Positions 1 through 7,611 of a stretch of 13,977 nt of DNA are shown here, in pieces. The stretch's first letter is position 1; each line of letters begins with the position of its first letter. Source of the stretch: CAYTRS01 sp964440305 (lineage in GTDB: Bacteria; Patescibacteriota; Minisyncoccia; Moranbacterales; JAKLHP01); assembly GCA_964440305.1 (NCBI GenBank), contig CAYTRS010000016.1, positions 1 through 13,977 on the forward strand, read 5' to 3'. The position numbers and the translations under genes are program-made. The notes under the pieces are model-generated. The model did not search any database. It worked only from the letters and a program-made list of their open reading frames with translations, and had not been told where the DNA came from.

Positions 1-405
1 AGCACTTATCCGAAAAATACCACAGCTCATCGTCTTAAAGAAGTGGCGGACGATATTCAACAAATTATCAAAAAATACCGTCCCCAAGAAAGCGCGGTTG
101 AAAGCCTTTTCTTTTTCAAAAACGTCAAAACAGCGGTGAAAGTAAGCCAGTCTAGGGGCGCAATTCTCTTGACCTTGGAGAAATTGGGGGTTAAAATATC
201 CGAATATACTCCGCTTCAGGTAAAGCAGGCCCTAACTGGTTACGGAAGGGCGGAAAAAAGGCAAGTTCAAATAATGGTGAAAAAAATATTAAAACTGAAA
301 TCAATGCCCAAGCCTGATGACACGGCCGATGCGATTGCAATAGCAATTTGCCATTTAAATAGTAGGAAAATAAAATTAATTCAAAGCGCAAAGTATAAAG
401 TGTAA
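1..405 (+). CDS. ruvC: Holliday junction resolvase RuvC (5'-truncated by window edge)
   Basis: RuvC is the endonuclease that cuts Holliday junctions after RuvAB branch migration. The frame is open from base 1, so the true start and the first catalytic Asp lie upstream; GTG 43 is only an internal codon. Visible family signatures are the segment around VESLFFFKN, which holds the second catalytic acid (Glu); the block SQSRGAILL; YTPLQVKQALTGYGRAEKRQVQ, matching the RuvC Q-V-K-x(n)-G-x-G-x-A-x-K-x-Q-V-Q pattern; and the C-terminal PDDTADAIAIAICH, which supplies the last two catalytic Asp residues. The final residues (QSAKYKV) are encoded by a 7-nt-period repeat that also provides the stop codon. 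The next gene, 89 bp downstream, is a membrane protein. ruvA lies about 6.4 kb away rather than adjacent, and no ruvB is seen in the window. Confidence 0.95.
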   Translation, partial: STYPKNTTAHRLKEVADDIQQIIKKYRPQESAVESLFFFKNVKTAVKVSQSRGAILLTLEKLGVKISEYTPLQVKQALTGYGRAEKRQVQIMVKKILKLKSMPKPDDTADAIAIAICHLNSRKIKLIQSAKYKV

Positions 406-493
406 AACTAAGGTGTCCCAAGGAGGGACTTACAAATAAATATTAATTTATTTCTTATCTTTTCGCTTTTCGCTTTCAGCTTTTCACTTTCAC
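382..493. repeat. Two facing 7-nt-period arrays around a small hairpin
   Basis: The left array at 382-409 reads CAAAGCG, CAAAGTA, TAAAGTG, TAAAACT and includes the ruvC stop codon. The right array at 459-493 has five pyrimidine-rich heptamers: CTTTTCG twice, then CTTTCAG, CTTTTCA and CTTTCAC. The right array resembles the reverse complement of the left, so the pair forms an imperfect inverted repeat. Between them GTCCC (415-419) and GGGAC (425-429) can form a short hairpin. The downstream ATG (495) follows the right array directly, with no Shine-Dalgarno sequence. Confidence 0.75.
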
Positions 494-494
494 T

Positions 495-1145
495 ATGCAA
501 AACATAAGCCCAACAATTAGTTATTTTTTAAATCAGGGAGTTCCGCTCGAAACGGTCATCCTTCTTTTGATGTTTCCCATTATCGCCACAATCATCGCTT
601 TTTTGAGGCAATTCATCGGAATAAAAGCTTTTGGAATATATACGCCCTCTATAATTATTTTTGCTTTTTTTGCTACGGGATTGAAATACGGAGTAACTCT
701 TTTTGTAAGTATTATCTTGGTTGGAATGGCAACGCGTTTTCTGCTGAAAAAGTTAAGAATACTTTATCTTCCCCGTCTGGCCATAACACTAACGATTGTA
801 ACTCTGGCAATCCTTTTTATTTTAGTTTCAGGGGGATATTTTCAAAGAACAGGACTGGCGGCTGTTTCTATCTTTCCTTTGCTTATGATGATAACCATCG
901 TCGAAAAGTTTATTGCTACTCAAATTGAAAAGGGAAGCCGCAACGCCAGCTACTTGGCACTAGAAACCCTTATTATTGCTGTTGGAGGATATTTTATTCT
1001 TCACTGGGAATTTCTAAGGAATTTAATGGTGGCTTATCCGTGGATAATATTACTAACTCTTCCTATTAACATTTTTCTAGGAAAATGGTCAGGCTTAAGA
1101 CTGGTGGAATATCTGCGGTTTAGGGAAATTATAAAAAAATCCTAA
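495..1145 (+). CDS. 7TM membrane protein of the inactive-transglutaminase (UUP1) family, 7TM domain only
   Basis: A 216-residue polytopic protein with about seven hydrophobic segments, near residues 18-38, 44-62, 65-84, 95-114, 120-138, 152-170 and 176-196. Conserved blocks match my recollection of the 7TM domain usually fused to an inactive transglutaminase (Pfam 7TM_transglut): IKAFGIYTPSIIIFAF, LPRLAITLTIV, VSIFPLLMMITIVEKF, and the C-terminal GKWSGLRLVEYLRFREI, which corresponds to the family's G-x-Y/W-S/T-G-x-R-L-x-E-x-x-RF. The N-terminal periplasmic inactive-transglutaminase region found in proteobacterial homologues is absent, so this is a stripped form. In proteobacteria the family is encoded beside a glutamate-ligase-like ATP-grasp enzyme and a RimB-type protease, and both activities are encoded by the next gene, 28 bp downstream. 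Its role is unknown; a membrane platform or transporter for the ligase product is inference. Confidence 0.82.
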   Translation: MQNISPTISYFLNQGVPLETVILLLMFPIIATIIAFLRQFIGIKAFGIYTPSIIIFAFFATGLKYGVTLFVSIILVGMATRFLLKKLRILYLPRLAITLTIVTLAILFILVSGGYFQRTGLAAVSIFPLLMMITIVEKFIATQIEKGSRNASYLALETLIIAVGGYFILHWEFLRNLMVAYPWIILLTLPINIFLGKWSGLRLVEYLRFREIIKKS

Positions 1146-1173
1146 TTTTAGAGTTCAAATTTAAAAACACGCT

Positions 1174-2583
1174 ATGTTTTCATTTTTTGGAAAAAGCAGG
1201 AAAATCTTGGGGATGAACAGCCGAAATCTTTGCTATATAAACCCTTGCAATTTGAAGAGATCTAAAAAGCTGGCCGACAATAAAATAGACAGCAAAAGGG
1301 CTTTGAAAAAAGGAGGAATTCCTGTTCCTAATTTAATTGCGAAAATTTCAAACCTTGAAGAGCTGGAAAGCTTTGACTGGAATATTTTGCCTAGCAGCTT
1401 CGCTTTAAAACCCAATCGCGGTTTTGGAGGGGAAGGGATAGTTGTTGTGTATGGGAAAAAGAAAGACAGGAATGATGCCTGGATTAAAGCGGACGGATCA
1501 ATCATTTCCATAGAAGATCTCAAAAGCCAGATAAGAAATATTTTAGACGGATCATTTTCCTTGGCCAATCTTCCAGATACCGCCTTTTTTGAAGAAAGGC
1601 TTAAACTCCTCAAGCTTTTTAAGCCCTATGCGTATAAAGGCATTCCCGATATCAGAGTAATTGTTTACAATAAAGTTCCGGTAATGGCGATGCTGCGTCT
1701 TCCTACTAAGGAATCCGGAGGAAAGGCGAATCTTCAGCAAGGGGCGATCGGTGTCGGAATAGACCTTGCCACAGGAGTGACTACTACTTCAGTGCTGGGA
1801 AAGTATAAAATAATTGAATATGTTCCCGGAACCAGAATGCTTCTTTCCGGAATTAAGATTCCCTATTGGAACGATATCCTGCATCTTGCGGTCAAGGCGC
1901 AGGAAATTTCCGGATTGGGATATCTCGGAGCGGATGTTGCTATAGATAATGAAATGGGTCCGGTTTTTTTGGAACTTAACGCCCGTCCGGGGCTTTCCAT
2001 TCAAATTGCCAACCTTGACGGACTCAAAGGGCGACTTGAAAGGATCAGGGATTTAAAAATAAAAACTGAGGAAAGAGGCGTGCGTGTCGGAATGGATCTT
2101 TTTGGGGGGGAAATTGAAGAAGAATTGGAAGATATTTCCGGAAGAAAAATTATCGGAACAGTAGAAAAGGTAAAACTGATTGGAAAAAATGAAAAAGAAA
2201 TTGAAGTAGAGGCAAAAATTGATACGGGAGCCGGATTTTCTTCAATTGATACTGAATTGGCAAAAGAATTGGGTTTTGAAAAAACTGTGGTTGAATTTCA
2301 AAAGCAAAATTTGCCAGTCATCCTTTCTTACGAAGAGGCGAAGAAAATTGATTCTGAATTGAAAAGCAAGCTCTTGAAAACAATCCCAAATCTTCTTGAT
2401 ACTGCTATCATCCATTCGTCTCACGGAACAACCTATCGTCCTATGGTAAAAATAGATATTATTATGAATAACATTGGGATTCCTGCAAAAGTTTCCATAA
2501 TTGAACGCTCTGATTTGAAATATCAAATGATAATCGGAAAGAGAAATTTAGGAAAATTCTTAATCGATATCAATAAAAGATAA
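1174..2583 (+). CDS. ATP-grasp alpha-L-glutamate ligase-like enzyme fused to a C-terminal RimB-like retropepsin
   Basis: A 469-residue two-domain protein. Residues 1-290 are a RimK-related ATP-grasp ligase. ILGMNSRNLCYI and the DSKRALKKGGIPVP block fit the N-terminus of the 'alpha-L-glutamate ligase-like' family. FALKPNRGFGGEGIVV (76-91) is the nucleotide-binding loop, and D254, E267 and N269 in GADVAI...FLELNARPG are the likely Mg-ATP ligands. Residues about 324-469 match the RimB/'ATP-dependent zinc protease' family, which has a retropepsin-like fold: GTVEKVKL, the catalytic-type DTGA at 350-353, RPMVKIDI, and the signature RSDLKYQMIIGKRNL at 445-459. Such enzymes normally occur as separate neighbouring genes, so the fusion is unusual. 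It suggests one polypeptide that both adds and trims amino-acid tags; the substrate is unknown. ATG 1174 fits family N-termini. The next ATP-grasp gene begins 4 bp after the stop. Confidence 0.88.
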   Translation: MFSFFGKSRKILGMNSRNLCYINPCNLKRSKKLADNKIDSKRALKKGGIPVPNLIAKISNLEELESFDWNILPSSFALKPNRGFGGEGIVVVYGKKKDRNDAWIKADGSIISIEDLKSQIRNILDGSFSLANLPDTAFFEERLKLLKLFKPYAYKGIPDIRVIVYNKVPVMAMLRLPTKESGGKANLQQGAIGVGIDLATGVTTTSVLGKYKIIEYVPGTRMLLSGIKIPYWNDILHLAVKAQEISGLGYLGADVAIDNEMGPVFLELNARPGLSIQIANLDGLKGRLERIRDLKIKTEERGVRVGMDLFGGEIEEELEDISGRKIIGTVEKVKLIGKNEKEIEVEAKIDTGAGFSSIDTELAKELGFEKTVVEFQKQNLPVILSYEEAKKIDSELKSKLLKTIPNLLDTAIIHSSHGTTYRPMVKIDIIMNNIGIPAKVSIIERSDLKYQMIIGKRNLGKFLIDINKR

Positions 2584-2587
2584 ATTA

Positions 2588-3547
2588 ATGAAAAAAGTTC
2601 TAATATTATTTGGAAAAAGCAATTGGAACAAGGAAGAACCATTTGGAAACAAACAATATCAAAATTCATATGAATTTTTTTATTCATTATGCAGAAAAAA
2701 TGATATTGAAATGTTTAGGGCGTCTTATGATTGGTATGATTATGAAAAAAATATTTTTAAATATGCATGGACGTTTAATGAGATTGATGGATGGAAAAGG
2801 GTAAATAATATTAAACCCGACTTGATTTATGATAAAACAAAGTCTTCGATGGAAGCGTATTATAAGAAGGAATTAATTTCAAAAAATTACAGATTTGTAA
2901 ATAATTTACGCTTCACTAGAATAATGGATGACAAGTTAATAACAAGTTTAATTTTTCATAAATGGAGTAAGAAGAGTTGGATTGTAAATAACCAGAAAAA
3001 GTTGAAAAATATTCTTCCCAAAATAAGATCACAGAAATTTGTAATTAAGCCTATCTCTGAAAGCGGGGGAAAAAATGTTCAAATTATTAATAAAGAAGAA
3101 GCTCAGGAAAAAATAATTTTTGGCGATGATTATCTGGTTCAGGAATTTATTGATTCAACCTCGGGAGTTCCCGGAGTAAGTGATAATATACACGATCTAA
3201 GGCTGGTTTTTATAAATGACAAGCTTAGTTATTCATATATACGAGAGCCAGAAAAGGGAAATTATTTGGCTAATCTTTCTCAGGGAGGACATCTTTCTAT
3301 TGTGCCGAAAGATAAAATACCGCCCTCCTTACAACCTATTATTCGATGTGCCAACAAAGTTCTTGAAACATTCAATCCCAGGATTTATTCAATTGATTTT
3401 ATGTTTGATGAGAATAAAAGGCCATGGATAGTTGAACTTAATTCAATGCCAGGTCTTTATTTTACTCCTCAAGAAAAACCTTACATAATGGAAATGTACG
3501 GAGATCTTATAAAAATATTCAAGGAACAAATTAGTGCGAAAGAATAA
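2588..3547 (+). CDS. ATP-grasp domain protein (amidoligase-like), specificity unknown
   Basis: A 319-residue protein with an ATP-grasp C-terminal half. FVIKPISESGGKNVQII (151-167) is the glycine-rich ATP loop, YLVQEFI (182-188) the hinge strand, HDLRLVFIND (202-211) the RimK/GshB-like core strand, and D270, E283 and N285 in SIDFMF...WIVELNSMPG are the likely metal ligands. The N-terminal about 110 residues hold a start like MKKVLILFGKSNW, consistent with a pre-ATP-grasp domain, but I do not recognise the substrate family. The gene is noticeably more AT-rich than the PBP and ruvA genes downstream, with many AAA, AAT and ATA codons, as is the next gene. It sits 4 bp after the ligase/protease gene and abuts or overlaps the next ATP-grasp gene, so the three are probably cotranscribed and act in one pathway (inference). 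Confidence 0.82.
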   Translation: MKKVLILFGKSNWNKEEPFGNKQYQNSYEFFYSLCRKNDIEMFRASYDWYDYEKNIFKYAWTFNEIDGWKRVNNIKPDLIYDKTKSSMEAYYKKELISKNYRFVNNLRFTRIMDDKLITSLIFHKWSKKSWIVNNQKKLKNILPKIRSQKFVIKPISESGGKNVQIINKEEAQEKIIFGDDYLVQEFIDSTSGVPGVSDNIHDLRLVFINDKLSYSYIREPEKGNYLANLSQGGHLSIVPKDKIPPSLQPIIRCANKVLETFNPRIYSIDFMFDENKRPWIVELNSMPGLYFTPQEKPYIMEMYGDLIKIFKEQISAKE

Positions 3548-4550
3548 TAAAAAATATATGAATCAAAAACAAGAAATAAAAGAGCTTAAACATGGAGGAA
3601 TAAAATCTCTTATTAAAAAAGCAGTTGAGCTGGGAATAAAAGTAAACTTTCTTACATTCGAACACCCTTTGATAAAACTTGAATTTAAAGGAAAAACTAT
3701 ATTTTTAAGAAAGGGAACAATTCCCTTGGAAAAAAGAATGGGTGATATGACAATAAACAAGAATCTAACCAAGATGATTCTTAAAGAAACGGGCATAAAA
3801 ACTCCCAAAGGAATTGTTGCTACTTCCTTTAGAGAGGCGGTGGCATTGATTAAAAAAAATAATCTTTCCTATCCTCTTATCATAAAACCCCTGGACGGTT
3901 CTTTAGCTAGGGGTGTTACTTGGAATATATGTTCCAAAAAAGAAATCAGAGAAGCTGTTAATGCTCTTGAAAAAAGTAAAAGCTTTCAGAAATCCCATAA
4001 ATTTTTAGTAGAAGAAATGTTTATTGGTGACGAATTCAGAGTACTGGTCTTTAATAAAAAGATCATTTCATGTGTGAAGAAAATACCAGCAAGCGTAATT
4101 GGTGATGGACAATCAACGATTAAGGAGTTAATAGAAAAATTTAACAAAACAAGAATGAAAGGATTTGAAATAAAAATAGACCAAATTGTTAAAAATATAC
4201 TTAAAAAAAATGAATTAACATTTAATTCAGTTATTCCTAAAAGCTTCGTGTTTAAATTAAGAAATAACCTAAATATGTCTGATGGAGGAAGATGCGTAGA
4301 GTGCACAAAAGAAATGAACGCTCATTTTAAAAAAATATGCGAAAAATCAATAGATGCTCTCGGATTAACCTATGGGGGAATTGATTTTATGACCAAAGAT
4401 ATAACTGACAAAAATAGCGAATATGTTATCTTGGAAGTTAATCCAAACCCTTTTTATAATATGCACGAAAAGCCGCTTGTGGAAGGCAAGGGAATTGATT
4501 TTTCCAGCAAAATTCTTAAAGCCCTATTTCCCTCTTTAAATATAAAATAG
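3534..4550 (+). CDS. ATP-grasp enzyme resembling cyanophycin synthetase / GshF ligase domain
   Basis: A 338-residue ATP-grasp protein. MGDMTINKNLTKMILKETGI, PLIIKPLDGSLARGV (114-128, ATP loop), FLVEEMFIGDEFRVLV, then VIGDGQSTIKELI (188-200), which is the hallmark of the cyanophycin synthetase and GshAB/GshF ATP-grasp group. This is followed by RNNLNMSDGGRCVECT, and D284, E301 and N303 in GGIDFMT...ILEVNPNPF for Mg-ATP. It lacks the Mur-ligase half of CphA and the glutamate-cysteine ligase half of GshF, so it is a stand-alone ligase joining an amino acid or peptide by an amide bond; the substrate is unknown. The start is uncertain. GTG 3534 has an AAGGA eight bases upstream and overlaps the preceding gene by 14 bp; ATG 3558 would remove eight residues and has no Shine-Dalgarno. 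The gene is AT-rich like its upstream neighbour. Confidence 0.82.
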   Translation: MRKNNKKYMNQKQEIKELKHGGIKSLIKKAVELGIKVNFLTFEHPLIKLEFKGKTIFLRKGTIPLEKRMGDMTINKNLTKMILKETGIKTPKGIVATSFREAVALIKKNNLSYPLIIKPLDGSLARGVTWNICSKKEIREAVNALEKSKSFQKSHKFLVEEMFIGDEFRVLVFNKKIISCVKKIPASVIGDGQSTIKELIEKFNKTRMKGFEIKIDQIVKNILKKNELTFNSVIPKSFVFKLRNNLNMSDGGRCVECTKEMNAHFKKICEKSIDALGLTYGGIDFMTKDITDKNSEYVILEVNPNPFYNMHEKPLVEGKGIDFSSKILKALFPSLNIK

Positions 4551-4559
4551 CCATTTCTT

Positions 4560-6800
4560 ATGATCCCGATTTTCATATCTAAATCATTAAAAGGCAAGGG
4601 AGGCAGGAATTGGAAGAAAACCGCCCTGCTTTGGTTTTTTTATCTGGCAATAGCCGGCTTGCTAGCGGTAATCGGAGTGTTTTTATATTTTGCGAAAGAC
4701 TTGCCTACCCCGGGAAAAATAAACCGCCGGACAATCGTGGAATCTACGAAAATATACGACCGTACGGGAGAACACCTGCTCTACGAAGTCCACGGAGAAG
4801 AAAAGCGGACAATGATTTCGCTTGATCAGATTCCCGACACGGTGAAATATTCCACCATTGTGCTAGAGGACCAGGATTTTTATTCCCACCACGGAATAAA
4901 GTTTTCTTCCATAGTGCGCGCTGCACTGAAAGATGTTCTGAAAAAAGAAGTTGCGCAGGGCGGATCAACAATTACCCAGCAATTCATCAAAAACTCAGTG
5001 CTTACCTCAGAACGCACTTTTACTCGCAAAATAAAAGAAGTGATATTGTCTGTTGAGATAGAGCAGAAATTTTCCAAAGAAGAAATTTTAGGAATGTATC
5101 TCAATGAGATTCCCTACGGCTCAAATGCCTATGGCATTGAAGCGGCAGCCCAGACCTTTTTCGGAAAGCCGGCAAGAGAACTGGGATTGGACGAAGCAGC
5201 GCTTCTTGCTTCTCTTCCCAAGGCCCCGACCTATTATTCTCCATATGGTTCCCGTTTGGAAGCTCTCAAAGCCAGGCAGGAAACGGCAATAAACAGATTG
5301 GCCGAGCTGGGTTATATTAGCGAAGAACAGGCGAAAGAGGCAGTCAGTTCCGATGTTATGAGTAAAATTAATCCTTACCGAGAGAAAATTTCTGCTCCCC
5401 ATTTTGTGATGTATGTGAAAGAGTATCTGGAAACGAAATACGGACAGCAAGTTGTGGAGCAGGAAGGACTCAAGGTCTATACCACCTTGGATTGGGAAAA
5501 GCAGGAGATAGCGGAAAAAGCGGTGCGTGAGGAAGCGGAGAGAAACTTAAATTCTTGGGGAGCTTCCAATGCCGCACTGGTAGCGCTTGATCCCAAAACA
5601 GGGCAAATTCTTTCCATGGTGGGATCCAAGGATTATTTTGACAAAGCGATTGACGGGCAGGTAAATGTGGCAATCCGCGACCGCCAGCCGGGATCGTCTT
5701 TCAAGCCCTATGTCTATCTCACTGCTTTTTCCAAAGGCTATACCCCGGAAACCATTATTTTTGACACGGAAACGAATTTTTCAACTGACACCGGAAAGGA
5801 TTATAAGCCTAAGAACTACGACGGAAAATTCCGGGGGCCCTTGAAATTCAAGGAAGCCTTGGGAATGTCGCTCAACATTCCGGCAGTCAAGGTTTTGTAT
5901 TTGGCGGGAGTAAAGGATGCTATTCAGATGGCGAAAAGTATGGGAATCACCACTCTTAACCAGCCGGAGAGATTGGGATTATCGCTGGTTTTGGGAGGGG
6001 GAGAAGTTAAGCTTCTTGACCATGCGAGCGCATTTGGAACATTGGCAAACGGAGGAATTAAAAAGGAAAAAACAGCTATTCTTAAAATAGTGAATGGAAA
6101 AGGCGAAATTCTGGAAGAATTTATTCCAAATAGCGGTCAAAGAGTGGTAGAGGAAAAATATGTGGCAATGGTTGATCATATTCTTTCTACCAACGATTAC
6201 CGCGCTCCGGTTTTCGGATCCAATAGTCCGTTGCGCTTTGATTCCCGTCAAGTCGCCGTCAAAACCGGAACTACCAATGAATTCCGTGACGGCTGGACAG
6301 TAGGATACACGCCTTCTCTGGTTGTGGGAGTCTGGGCGGGAAACAACAATAACTCACCAATGAAGGCAGGTGCGGACGGAGTAAATGTGGCGGCTCCGAT
6401 CTGGAGGAATTTTTTGGACAATGTTCTGGGGAATTATTCCTTTGAAAAATTTCCGGAATACAAGGAGGAAGAAACCAAAAAAGACATTTTGGATGGTAAG
6501 TTGGACATAGAAAAAGATGTGAAAGTGTGCAAAATTGATGATGATGAATATTGCCTGGCAAATGACAATTGCCCGAGTAAGAAAGAAAAAGAAAGAGATT
6601 TCCTAAATGCCCATACAATTTTGTGGTATGTGAAAAAAGACGATCCGCGGGGAGAAAAGCCTAGTAGTCCGGAAAGCGATCCGCAGTTCAAAAACTGGGA
6701 GAAGGGTATTCGGGAATGGCTGGAAGATGAAAAGGACGACAAGAAATATGTTTTTGGAGAACCTCCGGAAAAAGAATGCAAAGAAAGCGACTTTGATTAA
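4560..6800 (+). CDS. Class A penicillin-binding protein (PBP1A-like transglycosylase/transpeptidase)
   Basis: A 746-residue bifunctional murein synthase. A short cytoplasmic N-terminus is followed by a signal anchor at about residues 21-44. The GT51 glycosyltransferase domain has EDQDFYSHHG with catalytic E103, GGSTITQQ (134-141) and KFSKEEILGMYLNEIPYG (about 170-187). The transpeptidase domain has the SxxK box S379-S-F-K382 in RQPGSSFKP, SLN (437-439) and KTGTT (568-572), then WTVGYTPSLVVGVWAGNNN. All catalytic motifs are intact, so the enzyme should polymerise and cross-link peptidoglycan outside the membrane. The tail from about residue 628 is highly charged and contains four cysteines (657, 665, 671, 740), which is not a usual PBP feature. 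Nine bases separate it from the upstream ATP-grasp gene and 12 bases from ruvA. Its GC content is clearly higher than that of the two preceding genes. Confidence 0.96.
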   Translation: MIPIFISKSLKGKGGRNWKKTALLWFFYLAIAGLLAVIGVFLYFAKDLPTPGKINRRTIVESTKIYDRTGEHLLYEVHGEEKRTMISLDQIPDTVKYSTIVLEDQDFYSHHGIKFSSIVRAALKDVLKKEVAQGGSTITQQFIKNSVLTSERTFTRKIKEVILSVEIEQKFSKEEILGMYLNEIPYGSNAYGIEAAAQTFFGKPARELGLDEAALLASLPKAPTYYSPYGSRLEALKARQETAINRLAELGYISEEQAKEAVSSDVMSKINPYREKISAPHFVMYVKEYLETKYGQQVVEQEGLKVYTTLDWEKQEIAEKAVREEAERNLNSWGASNAALVALDPKTGQILSMVGSKDYFDKAIDGQVNVAIRDRQPGSSFKPYVYLTAFSKGYTPETIIFDTETNFSTDTGKDYKPKNYDGKFRGPLKFKEALGMSLNIPAVKVLYLAGVKDAIQMAKSMGITTLNQPERLGLSLVLGGGEVKLLDHASAFGTLANGGIKKEKTAILKIVNGKGEILEEFIPNSGQRVVEEKYVAMVDHILSTNDYRAPVFGSNSPLRFDSRQVAVKTGTTNEFRDGWTVGYTPSLVVGVWAGNNNNSPMKAGADGVNVAAPIWRNFLDNVLGNYSFEKFPEYKEEETKKDILDGKLDIEKDVKVCKIDDDEYCLANDNCPSKKEKERDFLNAHTILWYVKKDDPRGEKPSSPESDPQFKNWEKGIREWLEDEKDDKKYVFGEPPEKECKESDFD

Positions 6801-6812
6801 TTGTTTTTAATT

Positions 6813-7385
6813 ATGATTGCGAAAATAAAAGGAAAAATAGATTTTATCAAAGACTCATACGTGGTTATTGATGTGAATGACATCGGATATAAGATTTTTT
6901 CCACTCCGTACAATCTGGGAAAATCAGCTGGAAAGGAAAATACGGAATTTTATATTCATACTTATGTTCGGGAAGATATTCTAGCTCTCTATGGCTTTTT
7001 GTCCTTAGAAGAGCTGGAAATGTTTGAGCTTTTGATTTCTATTTCCGGAGTCGGTCCTAAGGCGGCAATTGGAATTCTAACAATTGCCGATCCGAAAACC
7101 ATCCGCACCGCGATTTTGAACGAGGATTCCAGCATCCTGACTCGCGTTTCGGGAATTGGAAAAAAGACAGCGGAAAGGATAATCCTGGAGCTTCGGAACA
7201 AAGTTGCCGAACTTCCCGATTCGGATAAAGAAAAAGTTACTTCTGACAATGAAGTGGTTGAAGCGCTGATTGCAATGGGTTATTCGATTTCGGAAGCCCG
7301 CGACGCGGTGAAAAGCGTTCCGAAAGAAATTCAAAGCGTAGAGGAAAGGGTCAAGATTGCGCTGAAGAGCTTAGGGAAAAAATAA
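6813..7385 (+). CDS. ruvA: Holliday junction branch migration protein RuvA
   Basis: RuvA forms tetramers that bind Holliday junctions and load RuvB. It is 190 residues from the canonical start MIAKIKGKID at ATG 6813; an upstream TTG at 6801 in the same frame would add four residues and is not needed. The domains are an OB fold (1-62), a double helix-hairpin-helix region with GVGPKAA (79-85) and GIGKKTAERIILEL (114-127), an acidic linker, and a C-terminal RuvB-contacting three-helix domain (about 146-190, VVEALIAMGYSISEARDAV). The length is normal for the family. It lies 12 bp after the PBP gene, while its usual partner ruvC is at the left edge of the window. Confidence 0.97.
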   Translation: MIAKIKGKIDFIKDSYVVIDVNDIGYKIFSTPYNLGKSAGKENTEFYIHTYVREDILALYGFLSLEELEMFELLISISGVGPKAAIGILTIADPKTIRTAILNEDSSILTRVSGIGKKTAERIILELRNKVAELPDSDKEKVTSDNEVVEALIAMGYSISEARDAVKSVPKEIQSVEERVKIALKSLGKK

Positions 7386-7401
7386 CTCTGGCGGTTTATG
7401 A

Positions 7402-7611
7402 TTTGTGATGCAAGATTTAAGAATGCTTTAATCTTGAATCCTTTATTTTTATGGAGNNNNNNNNNNNNNNNNNNNNNNNNNNNNNNNNNNNNNNNNNNNN
7501 NNNNNNNNNNNNNNNNNNNNNNNNNNNNNNNNNNNNNNNNNNNNNNNNNNNNNNNNTTTGTGATGCAAGATTTAAGAATGCTTTAATCTTGAATCCTTTA
7601 TTTTTATGGAG
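7402..7611. other. 100-N scaffold gap inside an exactly duplicated 55-bp overlap
   Basis: Positions 7402-7456 and 7557-7611 are identical over 55 bp and flank exactly 100 N (7457-7556). This is the signature of two contigs sharing a k-mer-length overlap that the scaffolder did not merge. The true sequence most likely has one copy and no missing bases, which places the FemAB-like gene about 65 bp after ruvA. Confidence 0.85.
7407..7440 (+). terminator. Long imperfect hairpin after ruvA, terminator-like
   Basis: Two 15-nt arms (7407-7421 and 7426-7440) pair except at two single mismatches, with a 4-nt loop AATG: GAT-g-CAAGATT-t-AAG / CTT-t-AATCTTG-a-ATC. It is followed by CTTTATTTTT. An A/T-rich intrinsic terminator for the PBP-ruvA transcript is plausible; equally it may be a palindromic repeat copy. 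The same hairpin reappears at 7562-7595 because the flank of the gap is duplicated. Confidence 0.45.

Noticed and set aside
4610..5450. Short open frames on both strands within the PBP gene
   Set aside because: All overlap the intact PBP1A coding frame, whose catalytic motifs are unambiguous.
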